Made by a program: the position numbers and the translations under genes. From Lacihabitans sp. LS3-19 (GTDB lineage: Bacteria; Bacteroidota; Bacteroidia; Cytophagales; Spirosomataceae): 64,000 bases of DNA. The DNA lies in NCBI RefSeq assembly GCF_024343575.1, contig NZ_RJUA01000001.1:248001-312000 (forward strand), given 5' to 3'. Position 1 is the first letter of the stretch, and every line of letters starts with the position of its first letter. This document shows, in pieces, positions 9,055 to 17,563 of this stretch. Below the pieces are notes generated by a model. It searched no databases. It saw only the letters and a list, made by a program, of their open reading frames with translations, and was not told the origin of the DNA.

Positions 9055-11505
9055 ATGAAATATCAACTTCGTTTATTAATAATTATCCTATTAGCTTTGG
9101 GTGCTTGCAAAAGCTCTAAAAATATCCTAAGTATAGCGGAATCTTCTGAAATAGCTAATCTAAAACAAGCAAAAATTAATCTTCCAAACGGCTGGCATCT
9201 GAGCCCAATTGGCAATAGCTTAAAGCTTCAAGATTTGCCACTTAATATGGTCGTTTCGCCTTCAAAGAAATACTTGGCGGTGACCAATAATGGCCAAAGT
9301 ACCCAAAGTATCACTTTGATTGATGCAAAAACCAAGACTATTTTGGATGATAAAATGGTGGATAAAGCTTGGGTTGGCTTGACATTTAGCGTTGATGAAA
9401 AACAAATATTTGCCTCAGGTGGAAATGACAATAAAATATTGATATTCAATATTATAAATAATAAACTAGAACAAGCGGGGGAAATAATATTGGATAAACC
9501 ATGGCCAACAAAAGTCTCTCCGGCAGGATTGTGTGCCACAAAAGATTTTATTTTTGTAGTAGCCAAAGAAAACAATACAGTATATCGTCTTAATATTGCT
9601 AAAAAAAGTATTGAAAAACAGGTCGTTTTACCTGCAGAATCTTATACCTGTATGCTTTCGCCAGACAATACTAAACTGTATGTGTCGCTTTGGGGTGGTG
9701 CCAAAATATTGATTCTTGATGCTATGAGTTTGGAGACGATCCATGAAATAGAAACAGTTAAAAACCCCAATGATTTGGTTTTGACCAAAGACGGTAAATA
9801 CCTATTTGTTTCTCATGGCAATGACAATACCGTTTCTGTTATTAATACTTTAGAAAACAAAAAGATTGAAACTTTGTCTTGCTCATTATATCCTGATGCA
9901 CCTTTGGGTTCTACGCCTAATGCCGTGGCTTTAAGTTCGGACGAAAAATCCTTATACATAGCCAATGCCGACAACAATTGTCTTGTGGTTTTTGATGTAA
10001 GCGAAAAAGGGAAAAGCATTTCGAAAGGATTTATTCCTACCGGCTGGTATCCAACCTCTGTAAAAACGATCGGTAAAGAAATATTTGTATGCAATGGTAA
10101 AGGCTTTTCATCATATCCCAACCCTGATGGCCCCAATCCAGTAAGCTCAAGAGATCCGCAGTTTAAAGGGGCCAATCCTCAGGCGGTTCGGGGTTCTCAA
10201 TATATTGGAGGACTTTTTAAAGGAACTTTGTCTTTTTTTGAAAAACCAACAGAAGCTCTACTAGCCGAATATTCAAAACTTGTTTATGAAAATACGCCTT
10301 ATACAAAAACCAAGGAAATGTATACTGAAGGTGAAATAGGTAATCCGATTCCTAAAAAAGTTGGGGATGCATCACCTATTAAATATGTTTTTTATATCAT
10401 CAAAGAAAATCGCACCTACGACCAAATATTGGGTGACGTAAAAGAAGGAAATGGAGATTCTACATTGTGTTTATTTCCAGAAAAAGTAACGCCAAACCTA
10501 CATGCCATAAGTAAAGAATTTGTGTTGTTGGATAATTTTTATGTAGATGCCGAAGTAAGTGCCGACGGACACAATTGGAGCACAGCTGCTTATGCCAACG
10601 ACTATGTAGAGAAAAACTGGGTAACGAGCTATGGCGGTAGAGGAGGTACCTATGATTTTGAAGGTAGCCGAAAAATTGCTCATCCAAAAGACGGATTTAT
10701 TTGGGATTTTGCCATTAGGGCAGGCAAAGACGTTCGGTCTTATGGAATATTTTCTTATTCTTTTAAAAACATGTCTAATCTTAAAAACTACTATTGCAAA
10801 TCGTATCCCGACTATAATTTAAGCATCAAAGATATTGACCGTGTGAAAATTTGGAAAACTGATTTTGATTCACTTTTAGCGATAAACGAAGTGCCTAATC
10901 TAAGTTTGGTACGATTGGGCAATGACCACACAGCGGGTGCAAGGATTGGTATGCCTACCACAAGTGCCATGGTAGCCGACAATGATCTTGCAGTTGGTCA
11001 ATTTATAGAGCATTTGTCAAAATCTTCTATTTGGAAAGAAACTGCTGTATTTGTCTTGGAAGACGACGCTCAGAATGGCTCAGACCATGTAGATGCCCAC
11101 CGCTCGCCAGCGTATCTGGCTGGAGGATTTGTAAAAAGAGGTTTTGTTGATCATACAATGTATTCCACTTCAGGTATTTTGAGAACTATTGAGTTGATAC
11201 TTGGCCTCCGTCCAATGAGCCAATACGATGCTGCAGCAACGCCACTTTGGAGATGTTTTTCTAAAGAATCTTCGGATTTGGGCTACATAGCCCGTAAAAG
11301 TAATTGGGACTTAAACGAAATGAATGTGGCTGTAAATGAAAATTCTATAAAATCAGGGAAAATGGATTTTTCGAAACCTGATTTGGTAAATGACCTTGAA
11401 CTGAGCCAAATTGTTTGGCAGTCGATTAAAGGCTTAAATAGCCAAATGCCCGCTCCAAAGAGAAGTGCTTTTTTGAAAGTTTCAGAAAAAGATGATGACG
11501 ATTGA
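9055..11505 (+). CDS. YncE-like beta-propeller / phosphoesterase fusion lipoprotein
   Basis: An 816-residue lipoprotein (lipobox LGAC, Cys18). Residues about 50-390 form YVTN/YncE-type propeller blades, seen as repeats such as VVSPSKKYLAVTNN, LSPDNTKLYVSLWGG and LTKDGKYLFVSHGNDNTVSVI. From about residue 440 a phosphoesterase domain of the alkaline-phosphatase superfamily begins with YIIKENRTYDQILGDV. It continues with DNFYVDAEVSADGHNWS, FVLEDDAQNGSDHVDAHRSP and LRTIELILGLRPMSQYDAAA, which carry the Asp and His residues expected to bind metal. The natural substrate of this two-domain class is not established; phosphodiester hydrolysis is the family expectation. It stands alone, 224 bases before the sulfatase gene. 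An AT-rich hairpin at 11511-11536 may end its transcript. Confidence 0.88.
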   Translation: MKYQLRLLIIILLALGACKSSKNILSIAESSEIANLKQAKINLPNGWHLSPIGNSLKLQDLPLNMVVSPSKKYLAVTNNGQSTQSITLIDAKTKTILDDKMVDKAWVGLTFSVDEKQIFASGGNDNKILIFNIINNKLEQAGEIILDKPWPTKVSPAGLCATKDFIFVVAKENNTVYRLNIAKKSIEKQVVLPAESYTCMLSPDNTKLYVSLWGGAKILILDAMSLETIHEIETVKNPNDLVLTKDGKYLFVSHGNDNTVSVINTLENKKIETLSCSLYPDAPLGSTPNAVALSSDEKSLYIANADNNCLVVFDVSEKGKSISKGFIPTGWYPTSVKTIGKEIFVCNGKGFSSYPNPDGPNPVSSRDPQFKGANPQAVRGSQYIGGLFKGTLSFFEKPTEALLAEYSKLVYENTPYTKTKEMYTEGEIGNPIPKKVGDASPIKYVFYIIKENRTYDQILGDVKEGNGDSTLCLFPEKVTPNLHAISKEFVLLDNFYVDAEVSADGHNWSTAAYANDYVEKNWVTSYGGRGGTYDFEGSRKIAHPKDGFIWDFAIRAGKDVRSYGIFSYSFKNMSNLKNYYCKSYPDYNLSIKDIDRVKIWKTDFDSLLAINEVPNLSLVRLGNDHTAGARIGMPTTSAMVADNDLAVGQFIEHLSKSSIWKETAVFVLEDDAQNGSDHVDAHRSPAYLAGGFVKRGFVDHTMYSTSGILRTIELILGLRPMSQYDAAATPLWRCFSKESSDLGYIARKSNWDLNEMNVAVNENSIKSGKMDFSKPDLVNDLELSQIVWQSIKGLNSQMPAPKRSAFLKVSEKDDDD

Positions 11506-11510
11506 TTGAT

Positions 11511-11536
11511 ATTAAAAAATTAACCTAATTTTTAAT
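11511..11536 (+). terminator. Weak AT-rich hairpin after the phosphoesterase gene
   Basis: ATTAAAAAATTA and TAATTTTTAAT form an AT-only stem with one bulged A and an ACC loop, 5 bases after the stop codon. Stability is low, so termination is only possible. Confidence 0.3.
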
Positions 11537-11684
11537 AAAGTCAATAACGTATTTTTATAAATAGAACTCGCTCTTAAGTTTGACAAAATCAAGAAAATAA
11601 GGTGTCTTATAACATACTAGAGCCTAATAGGTAAATATTTTTTTATGTGAACATTTGGGTATAAAAAATAGAATGAATATTAAA

Positions 11685-11710
11685 CCTTGGTAACAGTTTA
11701 TTGTCCAAGG
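11685..11710 (+). promoter_or_regulatory. Inverted repeat in the sulfatase leader
   Basis: CCTTGG at 11685-11690 pairs with CCAAGG at 11705-11710; ACA and TGT extend the stem across a TA bulge. It lies 19 bases before the sulfatase ATG and could be an operator or leader hairpin. No match to a known site was recognised. Confidence 0.3.
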
Positions 11711-11729
11711 GATTCAAACTATTATTTCT

Positions 11730-13055
11730 ATGATTAAAATAAGCCGTTTTATAGTTTTTCTACTCATTATTTTGGCTTGTTCAAAATCTAAGATTTCAGA
11801 ACCAACACCTATCGAAATAAATCAACAATCACCCAATATCGTTTTTATTATTGCTGATGATATGGGCTGGGATGTTTTTGGTCAATACCCCGGAATTGAT
11901 GGTACAAAAGCAAATACACCCACACTAGATTCGCTCGCAAAAAATGGAATAAGCTTTACTAACTTTTGGGTGAATCCAGAGTGTGCTCCTACCAGAGCTG
12001 CCTTGCTAACAGGGAAATATGCCTTTAGAACTGGAGTAGGTGGCGTACAAGCTCCCCAAACCGCAACCTTGAAAAGCTCAGAACTTATCATTCAAAAATA
12101 CATCAATGATAAGACTTCCAACTCTTACGCAACGGCCGTGATAGGCAAATGGCATGTTTCTGGAAATACACCTTTAAATGCTCCTGAGACTTTTGGGGTA
12201 AACTATTATTCGGGTTTCCTCAGCGGGGCTGTATCAGATTATTACAATTGGACCGAAACCAGCAATGGCATTCAGAAAAACATCACGGATTATGCTACCA
12301 CAAGATTAGTGGACAATTCGGTGTCTTGGATACAAAAACAAACCAAGCCTTTCTTTTTGTGGTTGGCATTAAATGCTCCACATACGCCGTTTCATAGACC
12401 GCCGCTAAACTTAATTAAAAATCAAACACTTTCTGCTTCGGTAGCCGCCATTAATGCAGACCAATACAGCTATTATCTTGCTTCTATTGAAGCCATGGAC
12501 AAAGAGATTTCAAGATTAATAGCTTCATTGTCAGTGTCTCAAAGAGAAAATACGGTCTTTGTTTTTATAGGAGATAATGGAACACCAACACAAGTGGCTC
12601 AAAGTGTTTATAAAAAAAATGGAACAAAAAGTACCCTTTTTCAGGGCGGGATAAATACTCCATTAATAGTTTCTGGCAAAAATGTAAGTCGAAAAAATGA
12701 AGTCGAAACGGCTTTGGTTCAAGCACCAGATATGTTTGCTACTTTTGCGGATATTGCAGGAGCAGGCAACGAAAATTATCAAGATGGCGTAAGTTTTAAA
12801 AAACTATTGTCTGATGCTACAGCACCAAAAAGGAGTTTTGTTTACAGTGAATTTTTTGGAAGTTCGCCCGCTACCAATGATGGCTTTACCATAAGAAATG
12901 AAACCTATAAATACATAAGTTTGGAAAATGGCAAGGAGTATTTTTTTGATTTGGTAAATGATCCTTTCGAAAAATCAAATCTGCTTGCAGGTACTCTAAG
13001 CAAAGAGGCCCAACAAAATTTAGATAAATTAAAAACTATAAAATCAAATCTATAA
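11730..13055 (+). CDS. Sulfatase family lipoprotein (arylsulfatase type)
   Basis: A 441-residue S1-type sulfatase with lipobox IILAC (Cys17), so it is probably membrane-anchored in the periplasm or at the surface. The metal-binding start NIVFIIADDMGWD (Asp43, Asp44) is intact. The maturation signature CAPTRAALLTGKY has Cys85 as the residue converted to formylglycine, in the CxPxR form with Thr in place of the usual Ser. GKWHVSG supplies the conserved Lys/His, and FIGDNGTP the C-terminal metal ligands. It needs a formylglycine-generating enzyme encoded elsewhere. It would remove sulfate esters from a glycan or small molecule. The YHYH gene starts 8 bases later, so they are co-transcribed. Length is normal for a small arylsulfatase. 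Confidence 0.93.
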   Translation: MIKISRFIVFLLIILACSKSKISEPTPIEINQQSPNIVFIIADDMGWDVFGQYPGIDGTKANTPTLDSLAKNGISFTNFWVNPECAPTRAALLTGKYAFRTGVGGVQAPQTATLKSSELIIQKYINDKTSNSYATAVIGKWHVSGNTPLNAPETFGVNYYSGFLSGAVSDYYNWTETSNGIQKNITDYATTRLVDNSVSWIQKQTKPFFLWLALNAPHTPFHRPPLNLIKNQTLSASVAAINADQYSYYLASIEAMDKEISRLIASLSVSQRENTVFVFIGDNGTPTQVAQSVYKKNGTKSTLFQGGINTPLIVSGKNVSRKNEVETALVQAPDMFATFADIAGAGNENYQDGVSFKKLLSDATAPKRSFVYSEFFGSSPATNDGFTIRNETYKYISLENGKEYFFDLVNDPFEKSNLLAGTLSKEAQQNLDKLKTIKSNL

Positions 13056-13063
13056 ATTAGTAT

Positions 13064-13825
13064 ATGAAAAATTCCATTTTGTTCTCTTTCGTTTTTTCAT
13101 TTGTTTTGATTGGCTGCTCACAAGACGATGCAGAAACCGCCACACCAGAAGTTACCAATTCAACAGATGTGCCTGCTGTTTATGCTAAAATTTATGGTGC
13201 CACTTCTATTTCGTCAGATGGTACTTATGTCACTATAAAAACAGATGGTGTTCCTGATCACAAAAGCTCCTATTATGCCACATCAAATGCACTATATGAA
13301 GCGTATAGTGGTACAACTTTTGGTGGAAATACATTTAAAAAAAATCCAAATAGTATTTCAACCCAATCTTTTACATTTAAAATCCCTCAAAATCCAAAAG
13401 TAGCTACCAATCATGCTGCTACACCGTTGGGCGTTATTGGCGTGGCTTTAAATGGTGTTGCCTTATACAATCAATATGCAGGGCCTAATAATCAGGAGTT
13501 AACAAGTGAAATTGCGAGTTTTGATAAGTATTATGGTCACCCACAACAAACCGGGCAATACCACTATCACGTAGAGCCGCTTTATTTGACAACCGTAAAA
13601 TCTACCAAGTCAGGTCTAATGGGATTTTTGTTAGACGGATTTCCGGTTTATGGTCCAGAAGAAAACAGTAAAGCCATAGTTAGCAGTGATTTAGATGCCT
13701 ATCATGGGCATACACATACTACGGCAGACTATCCTGCAGGCATATACCACTATCATTTTACGGCAGATGCTCCTTATTTGAATGGAAGCGGATATTACGG
13801 AACTTCAGGCACTGTTTCAAGGTAA
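13064..13825 (+). CDS. YHYH-domain lipoprotein
   Basis: A 253-residue lipoprotein (lipobox LIGC, Cys18) of the YHYH family. It contains the name-giving motif twice, as GQYHYHVEPLYL and GIYHYHFTADAPY, plus further His-rich stretches YGHPQQ and DAYHGHTHTTADYPAG and the core GFLLDGFPVYGP. The His clusters suggest metal binding, but the family has no firmly established function known to me. It follows the sulfatase by 8 bases, and its stop codon directly abuts the ATG of the next gene. This places it in one operon with a YwqK-like protein and a SCO1-type copper protein. A role in metal, perhaps copper, handling is inferred from that context only. Confidence 0.88.
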   Translation: MKNSILFSFVFSFVLIGCSQDDAETATPEVTNSTDVPAVYAKIYGATSISSDGTYVTIKTDGVPDHKSSYYATSNALYEAYSGTTFGGNTFKKNPNSISTQSFTFKIPQNPKVATNHAATPLGVIGVALNGVALYNQYAGPNNQELTSEIASFDKYYGHPQQTGQYHYHVEPLYLTTVKSTKSGLMGFLLDGFPVYGPEENSKAIVSSDLDAYHGHTHTTADYPAGIYHYHFTADAPYLNGSGYYGTSGTVSR

Positions 13826-14410
13826 ATGAAAGGCCTATTTTTTGTTTTAGCTATTGCATTATTTTTTTCTTGTGATAAAAATAAGGAAGAAACGGAGATT
13901 TCTATACCTACTATTTATTCCTTGAAAAACGCTGAAAATATTACTCTTAAAAATGACACCGTATTTTTTGACAACAGGAAATATGATGGATATTTGTATG
14001 AATTAGCTGAAAATCAAAAAGATACAATTTTGTTGGAAGGGTATAAAGACGGGCTTTTGGAAGGAGTTCAAAAGAAATGGTATGAGAATAAGCAAATCAT
14101 GGAACTAAGACATTATTCTAAAGGCACAAAAAATGGAGCACAAATAGCTTATTGGGAAAATGGCCAAAAGAAGTTTGAATTTACTGCTAAAAATGATGCT
14201 TATGAAGGCGAAATGAAAGAGTGGACTTTCGATGGGAAATTGATTCATTTGGCAACTTACAAAGATGGCCAAGAGGATGGCCAGCAAAAACTGTGGTATG
14301 ATAATGGGAAAATCAGGGCGAATTATGTGATTATCAAGGGTAAAAGGTTTGGATTATTAGGCACTAAAAATTGTAAAAATGTTTCGGATAGCGTTTTTGT
14401 TGTTAGGTAG
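13826..14410 (+). CDS. YwqK/MORN-repeat-like lipoprotein
   Basis: A 194-residue lipoprotein (MKGLFFVLAIALFFSC, Cys16) made of MORN_2/YwqK-like repeats of about 22 residues. Examples are YKDGLLEGVQKKWYENKQ, YSKGTKNGAQIAYWENGQ, YEGEMKEWTFDGKLIH and YKDGQEDGQQKLWYDNGK. Proteins of this kind are often labelled YwqK antitoxins, but a secreted lipoprotein is unlikely to be a cytoplasmic antitoxin. Here the repeats more likely form a beta-meander scaffold for protein contacts. The ATG directly follows the YHYH stop codon, and the 3' end overlaps the start of the SCO1 gene by 32 bases, showing translational coupling across the trio. Confidence 0.8.
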   Translation: MKGLFFVLAIALFFSCDKNKEETEISIPTIYSLKNAENITLKNDTVFFDNRKYDGYLYELAENQKDTILLEGYKDGLLEGVQKKWYENKQIMELRHYSKGTKNGAQIAYWENGQKKFEFTAKNDAYEGEMKEWTFDGKLIHLATYKDGQEDGQQKLWYDNGKIRANYVIIKGKRFGLLGTKNCKNVSDSVFVVR

Positions 14411-15026
14411 TATTTGGATTATGGCTTGTTCAGAAAAACAAAGGGAAGAGATTGCCTTGCCCTATTACAATGAGCCAGATTTTACGCCGATTTTTATACA
14501 AAACGAATCTGATATAATTACTAAAATCACACATCAGATTTCCGATTTTTCTTTTCTGGATCAGGACAGTACCAAGATTACCCAAAGTGCAATTGAGGGT
14601 AAAATTCATGTGGCTAATTTTATTTTTACCTCATGCGGATTGATATGCCCTACAATGACGCAAAACATTAAAATAGTGAGCGATAGCTTGAAAAATGACC
14701 CAGAAGTTATATTGCTATCTTATACGGTTACACCTTGGATAGATACGCCTGCTATTTTAAAGAAATATAAGAAAAAACACGAAATCCAAAATCCAAATTG
14801 GCATTTTCTGACAGGCAACAAAAGTGAAATTTACACTTTGGCTCGCAAAGCTTATTTTGCTGAAGAAGATCTAGGTTTTAGCAAAGACAGCACAGAGTTT
14901 TTACACACTGAGCACATCGTTTTGGTAGATAAATCTAAGCGAATCCGAGGTGTCTATAATGGTACATTGCGTTTAGAAATGCAAGAATTGTTAAATGATA
15001 TTAAGACTTTGAAAGGGGAAGAGTGA
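14379..15026 (+). CDS. SCO1/SenC-family copper-binding thioredoxin-fold lipoprotein
   Basis: A 215-residue SCO1/SenC-type protein with lipobox IMAC (Cys17). The copper-binding motif is TSCGLICP with Cys86 and Cys90 (CxxxCP), and the distal conserved His176 lies in HTEHIVLVD. SCO proteins deliver copper to the CuA site of cytochrome oxidase or act as thiol-disulfide reductases in the periplasm. The start overlaps the end of the YwqK-like gene by 32 bases in another frame. The signal peptide MFRIAFLLLGSIWIMAC fits this start. The gene ends 15 bases from the convergent TonB receptor gene, with no obvious terminator between. Its operon partners (YHYH and YwqK-like) suggest they help load or sense the metal; that is inference. 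Confidence 0.92.
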   Translation: MFRIAFLLLGSIWIMACSEKQREEIALPYYNEPDFTPIFIQNESDIITKITHQISDFSFLDQDSTKITQSAIEGKIHVANFIFTSCGLICPTMTQNIKIVSDSLKNDPEVILLSYTVTPWIDTPAILKKYKKKHEIQNPNWHFLTGNKSEIYTLARKAYFAEEDLGFSKDSTEFLHTEHIVLVDKSKRIRGVYNGTLRLEMQELLNDIKTLKGEE

Positions 15027-15041
15027 GGTAATCTTCTTTGT

Positions 15042-17489
15042 TTAAAATTCTTTTTCTCCAAATTCACTGCTCGGTAGTTTAACTTTCTTCGGGTTTTGTC
15101 TGAAATTATAAGAAAGGTTAAACATAAAGATATTTACTTCTTGGATGTAATTTGTAGTAGTAAAAAAATCATTTCCAAAGGTGGTAATTCTTTGTTGGTT
15201 TACATTCATTTTGCCTAAGGAGGCATTTTGCCATAAAAGCGATAGTGTAAATTTGTCGAGTGTCTTTTTTAACGTAAAATTTGGTTGATAGAATCTCGAA
15301 TCTTCGCCTTGAGCTGTATTTCTTGCTGACAGATATGATAAATTAAACTGGGTATTTAAAGATTTGGTAATCTGATAGTTGAAATTTGTGTTGATAGAAT
15401 AAACCCAGCGTTTTGTATTTACTAGTACTGAATTATCAAACAAAGTTCCGTTCATTTTCAAGCTATAAAGATTTCCTCCGATATATAGTTTTAGTTTTTT
15501 AAAAGGCGAGTAGGTAATATTTGACTCCGTTCCATACAGTTGAGCTTTGCCGGCATTGGTATATATTCTGTTGAGAATTGTGTCGTTATAAACACTATTT
15601 ACACGATTTACTATATCTGTAATTTGTTGAGAATAAACATTCCAATAGAAGGAAGCTTTTTTGTAATCTTTCGTTATTCCAGCCTCGTATAAACCTATAA
15701 ATTCGGGTTTGATATGCGGGTCTCCTTGTTCCAGAGTCTCACTATGTTCACGTTCGGGATAAGGGTTTAGCTCGTTGTTCGTAGAACGTTGCACACGCCT
15801 GCTGTAGGCAAGTTTTAGTCTTAAATCACTTTTGAGATAATACAATATATTGGCAGAGGGGAACAAATTAGAGAGTTTTAAAAGCACATCTTCAGGCCTA
15901 TTTTCTGCATTGAATTTCCTAAAAGCATTCTCATAACGCAGTCCCGTGGCAAACTCTAGCTTCTTATAAATTCCAGCATACTGCGTATATACACCATGAA
16001 TTATGTTCTTTACATCAATATTTGCGGAAAAGTCTGGGTTTACGACCAATGGTGTAAAGTTGCCAGTTTTCTCTTCATACACAAACTTGCCTTTTTGATT
16101 TTGCGTTCTATACTGATATCCAAACGATAATTTTCCGATGCCAATACTCTGCTCATAATCGGCTTTTAGCCTTATGGCATGTAGAGGATTGGAGCCTGTG
16201 TTTAGGGTATATTGTAGCGTATCTGAGAAGTTTAATTGATTGAGATTTCGGTTTTTGGTAAATCCGTCTAAAAGAGCATATTCGTAAAGTCCCGAAATGG
16301 CAAGAGATGATTTTTGGCCAAATGTGTGCAAATAATCTAGATTATAAACGTTGAACTTACCTGACTTTAGCACCAAGTTGCTGTTGTAGTACTGATATCT
16401 GCTAATGACTTCATACGTTTTCAAATTCGTCTTAGAGTTGTCATAAAATATATTTGCAGTGCGGTACTGGTCTTTTTTTCCAAGATATATACCTCCAGAA
16501 AGCTCGTCTTTTGATGAAAATTTATAGGAAGAAATAGCCCGAACGCCATAATTCTCTCTTCTGAAACTACGCTCTCCCACACTCGGGAAATTTGTCAAGA
16601 TACCGCCAATAGCAGTATTTACACCTCCTTCTCTTCTCCCTGCGATATCGTTTTTTAGGTAATTTACAGACAAGGCATTATCCCATTTGTCTTTTTTGAA
16701 GGTAATAGTACCGTCAATTCCATATCTAAGTGGATTATTTTCATTAAAGTAGCTTTTCAAACGAGGCAAGCCATATTGGCTATTTATAGTTGCATTCAGG
16801 CCATTGGTTGTGCCAGTTTTGGTAATAATATTTATTATGCCAGCCTTACCATCTGCATCATATTTAGCCGAAGGGGCAGTTATCATTTCTATTTTTTCAA
16901 TCGTATTTGCAGGTATTTGAGACAGCAATGTGGCCGCATCTATTTGGCTTGGTTTGCCATTTATTAAGATCAAAAATCCTTTAGAGCCTCGTACCATTAT
17001 TTCACCCTCAGCATTTACCATCACAGATGGAATATTTTTCAACACATCGGTAGCAGTTCCGCCTTTAGCTACCTCGAATTGTTCAGCTTTAAAAACTTGT
17101 TTTTCTAAATTACTTATCACTTGTCTTTTTAGGCCATTTACCACCAATGACTCCAAAAGCTGACTTAGTGGTGACAATGAAATAGCACCCATATTTAGGT
17201 TTTCTGAAATTTTATCAAATTCTACTTCAATAATTTTTGATTTATAGCCAATGTACTCCACTTTGATGAGGTATTTATCCTTTTTTACCCCAACAAATTT
17301 AAATGTACCTTTATCGTTCGCTATTTCCGCCTTTAATGGATTGGCTTGTGCTTTTGATTCCATTTTTACTGTTGCAAAAGCCAAAGGTTCTTGGGTAAGG
17401 GAATCAACCAAAAGTCCCTCAATGGTTTGGGCAGAACTCTTGAAATTCAAAAAGCATAATAATATAAAAAAGGGGGTAAGACTTTTCAT
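15042..17489 (-). CDS. TonB-dependent receptor with carboxypeptidase-like N-terminal domain
   Basis: An 815-residue outer membrane receptor. A signal peptide (MKSLTPFFILLCFLNFKSSAQ) is followed by a CarboxypepD_reg-like beta-sandwich (about residues 22-105) and a plug domain (about 110-225) with TDVLKNIPSVMVNAEGEIMVRG and the AKYDADGKAGIINIITK motif. The barrel is of the OMP_b-brl_3 type and ends in SEFGEKEF with a terminal Phe. Unlike the SusC proteins here it has no SusD partner, so it may import an iron chelate, cobalamin or peptide-like substrate. The ATG at 17489 was preferred to the upstream TTG because the signal peptide starts there. It is divergent from rlmF and convergent with the SCO1 gene; a copper link is possible but unsupported. 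Confidence 0.9.
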   Translation of the reverse strand: MKSLTPFFILLCFLNFKSSAQTIEGLLVDSLTQEPLAFATVKMESKAQANPLKAEIANDKGTFKFVGVKKDKYLIKVEYIGYKSKIIEVEFDKISENLNMGAISLSPLSQLLESLVVNGLKRQVISNLEKQVFKAEQFEVAKGGTATDVLKNIPSVMVNAEGEIMVRGSKGFLILINGKPSQIDAATLLSQIPANTIEKIEMITAPSAKYDADGKAGIINIITKTGTTNGLNATINSQYGLPRLKSYFNENNPLRYGIDGTITFKKDKWDNALSVNYLKNDIAGRREGGVNTAIGGILTNFPSVGERSFRRENYGVRAISSYKFSSKDELSGGIYLGKKDQYRTANIFYDNSKTNLKTYEVISRYQYYNSNLVLKSGKFNVYNLDYLHTFGQKSSLAISGLYEYALLDGFTKNRNLNQLNFSDTLQYTLNTGSNPLHAIRLKADYEQSIGIGKLSFGYQYRTQNQKGKFVYEEKTGNFTPLVVNPDFSANIDVKNIIHGVYTQYAGIYKKLEFATGLRYENAFRKFNAENRPEDVLLKLSNLFPSANILYYLKSDLRLKLAYSRRVQRSTNNELNPYPEREHSETLEQGDPHIKPEFIGLYEAGITKDYKKASFYWNVYSQQITDIVNRVNSVYNDTILNRIYTNAGKAQLYGTESNITYSPFKKLKLYIGGNLYSLKMNGTLFDNSVLVNTKRWVYSINTNFNYQITKSLNTQFNLSYLSARNTAQGEDSRFYQPNFTLKKTLDKFTLSLLWQNASLGKMNVNQQRITTFGNDFFTTTNYIQEVNIFMFNLSYNFRQNPKKVKLPSSEFGEKEF

Positions 17490-17563
17490 ATTTTCTAATT
17501 CCAATTTTTTAGGGACAAGTAATTTAACATTTAAAGTTAATATTAGTTTTAAAAATCGACCAA

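Noticed and set aside
13826-14410. Antitoxin role for the YwqK-like protein
   Set aside because: It has a lipoprotein signal and no toxin gene beside it; its neighbours are exported proteins.
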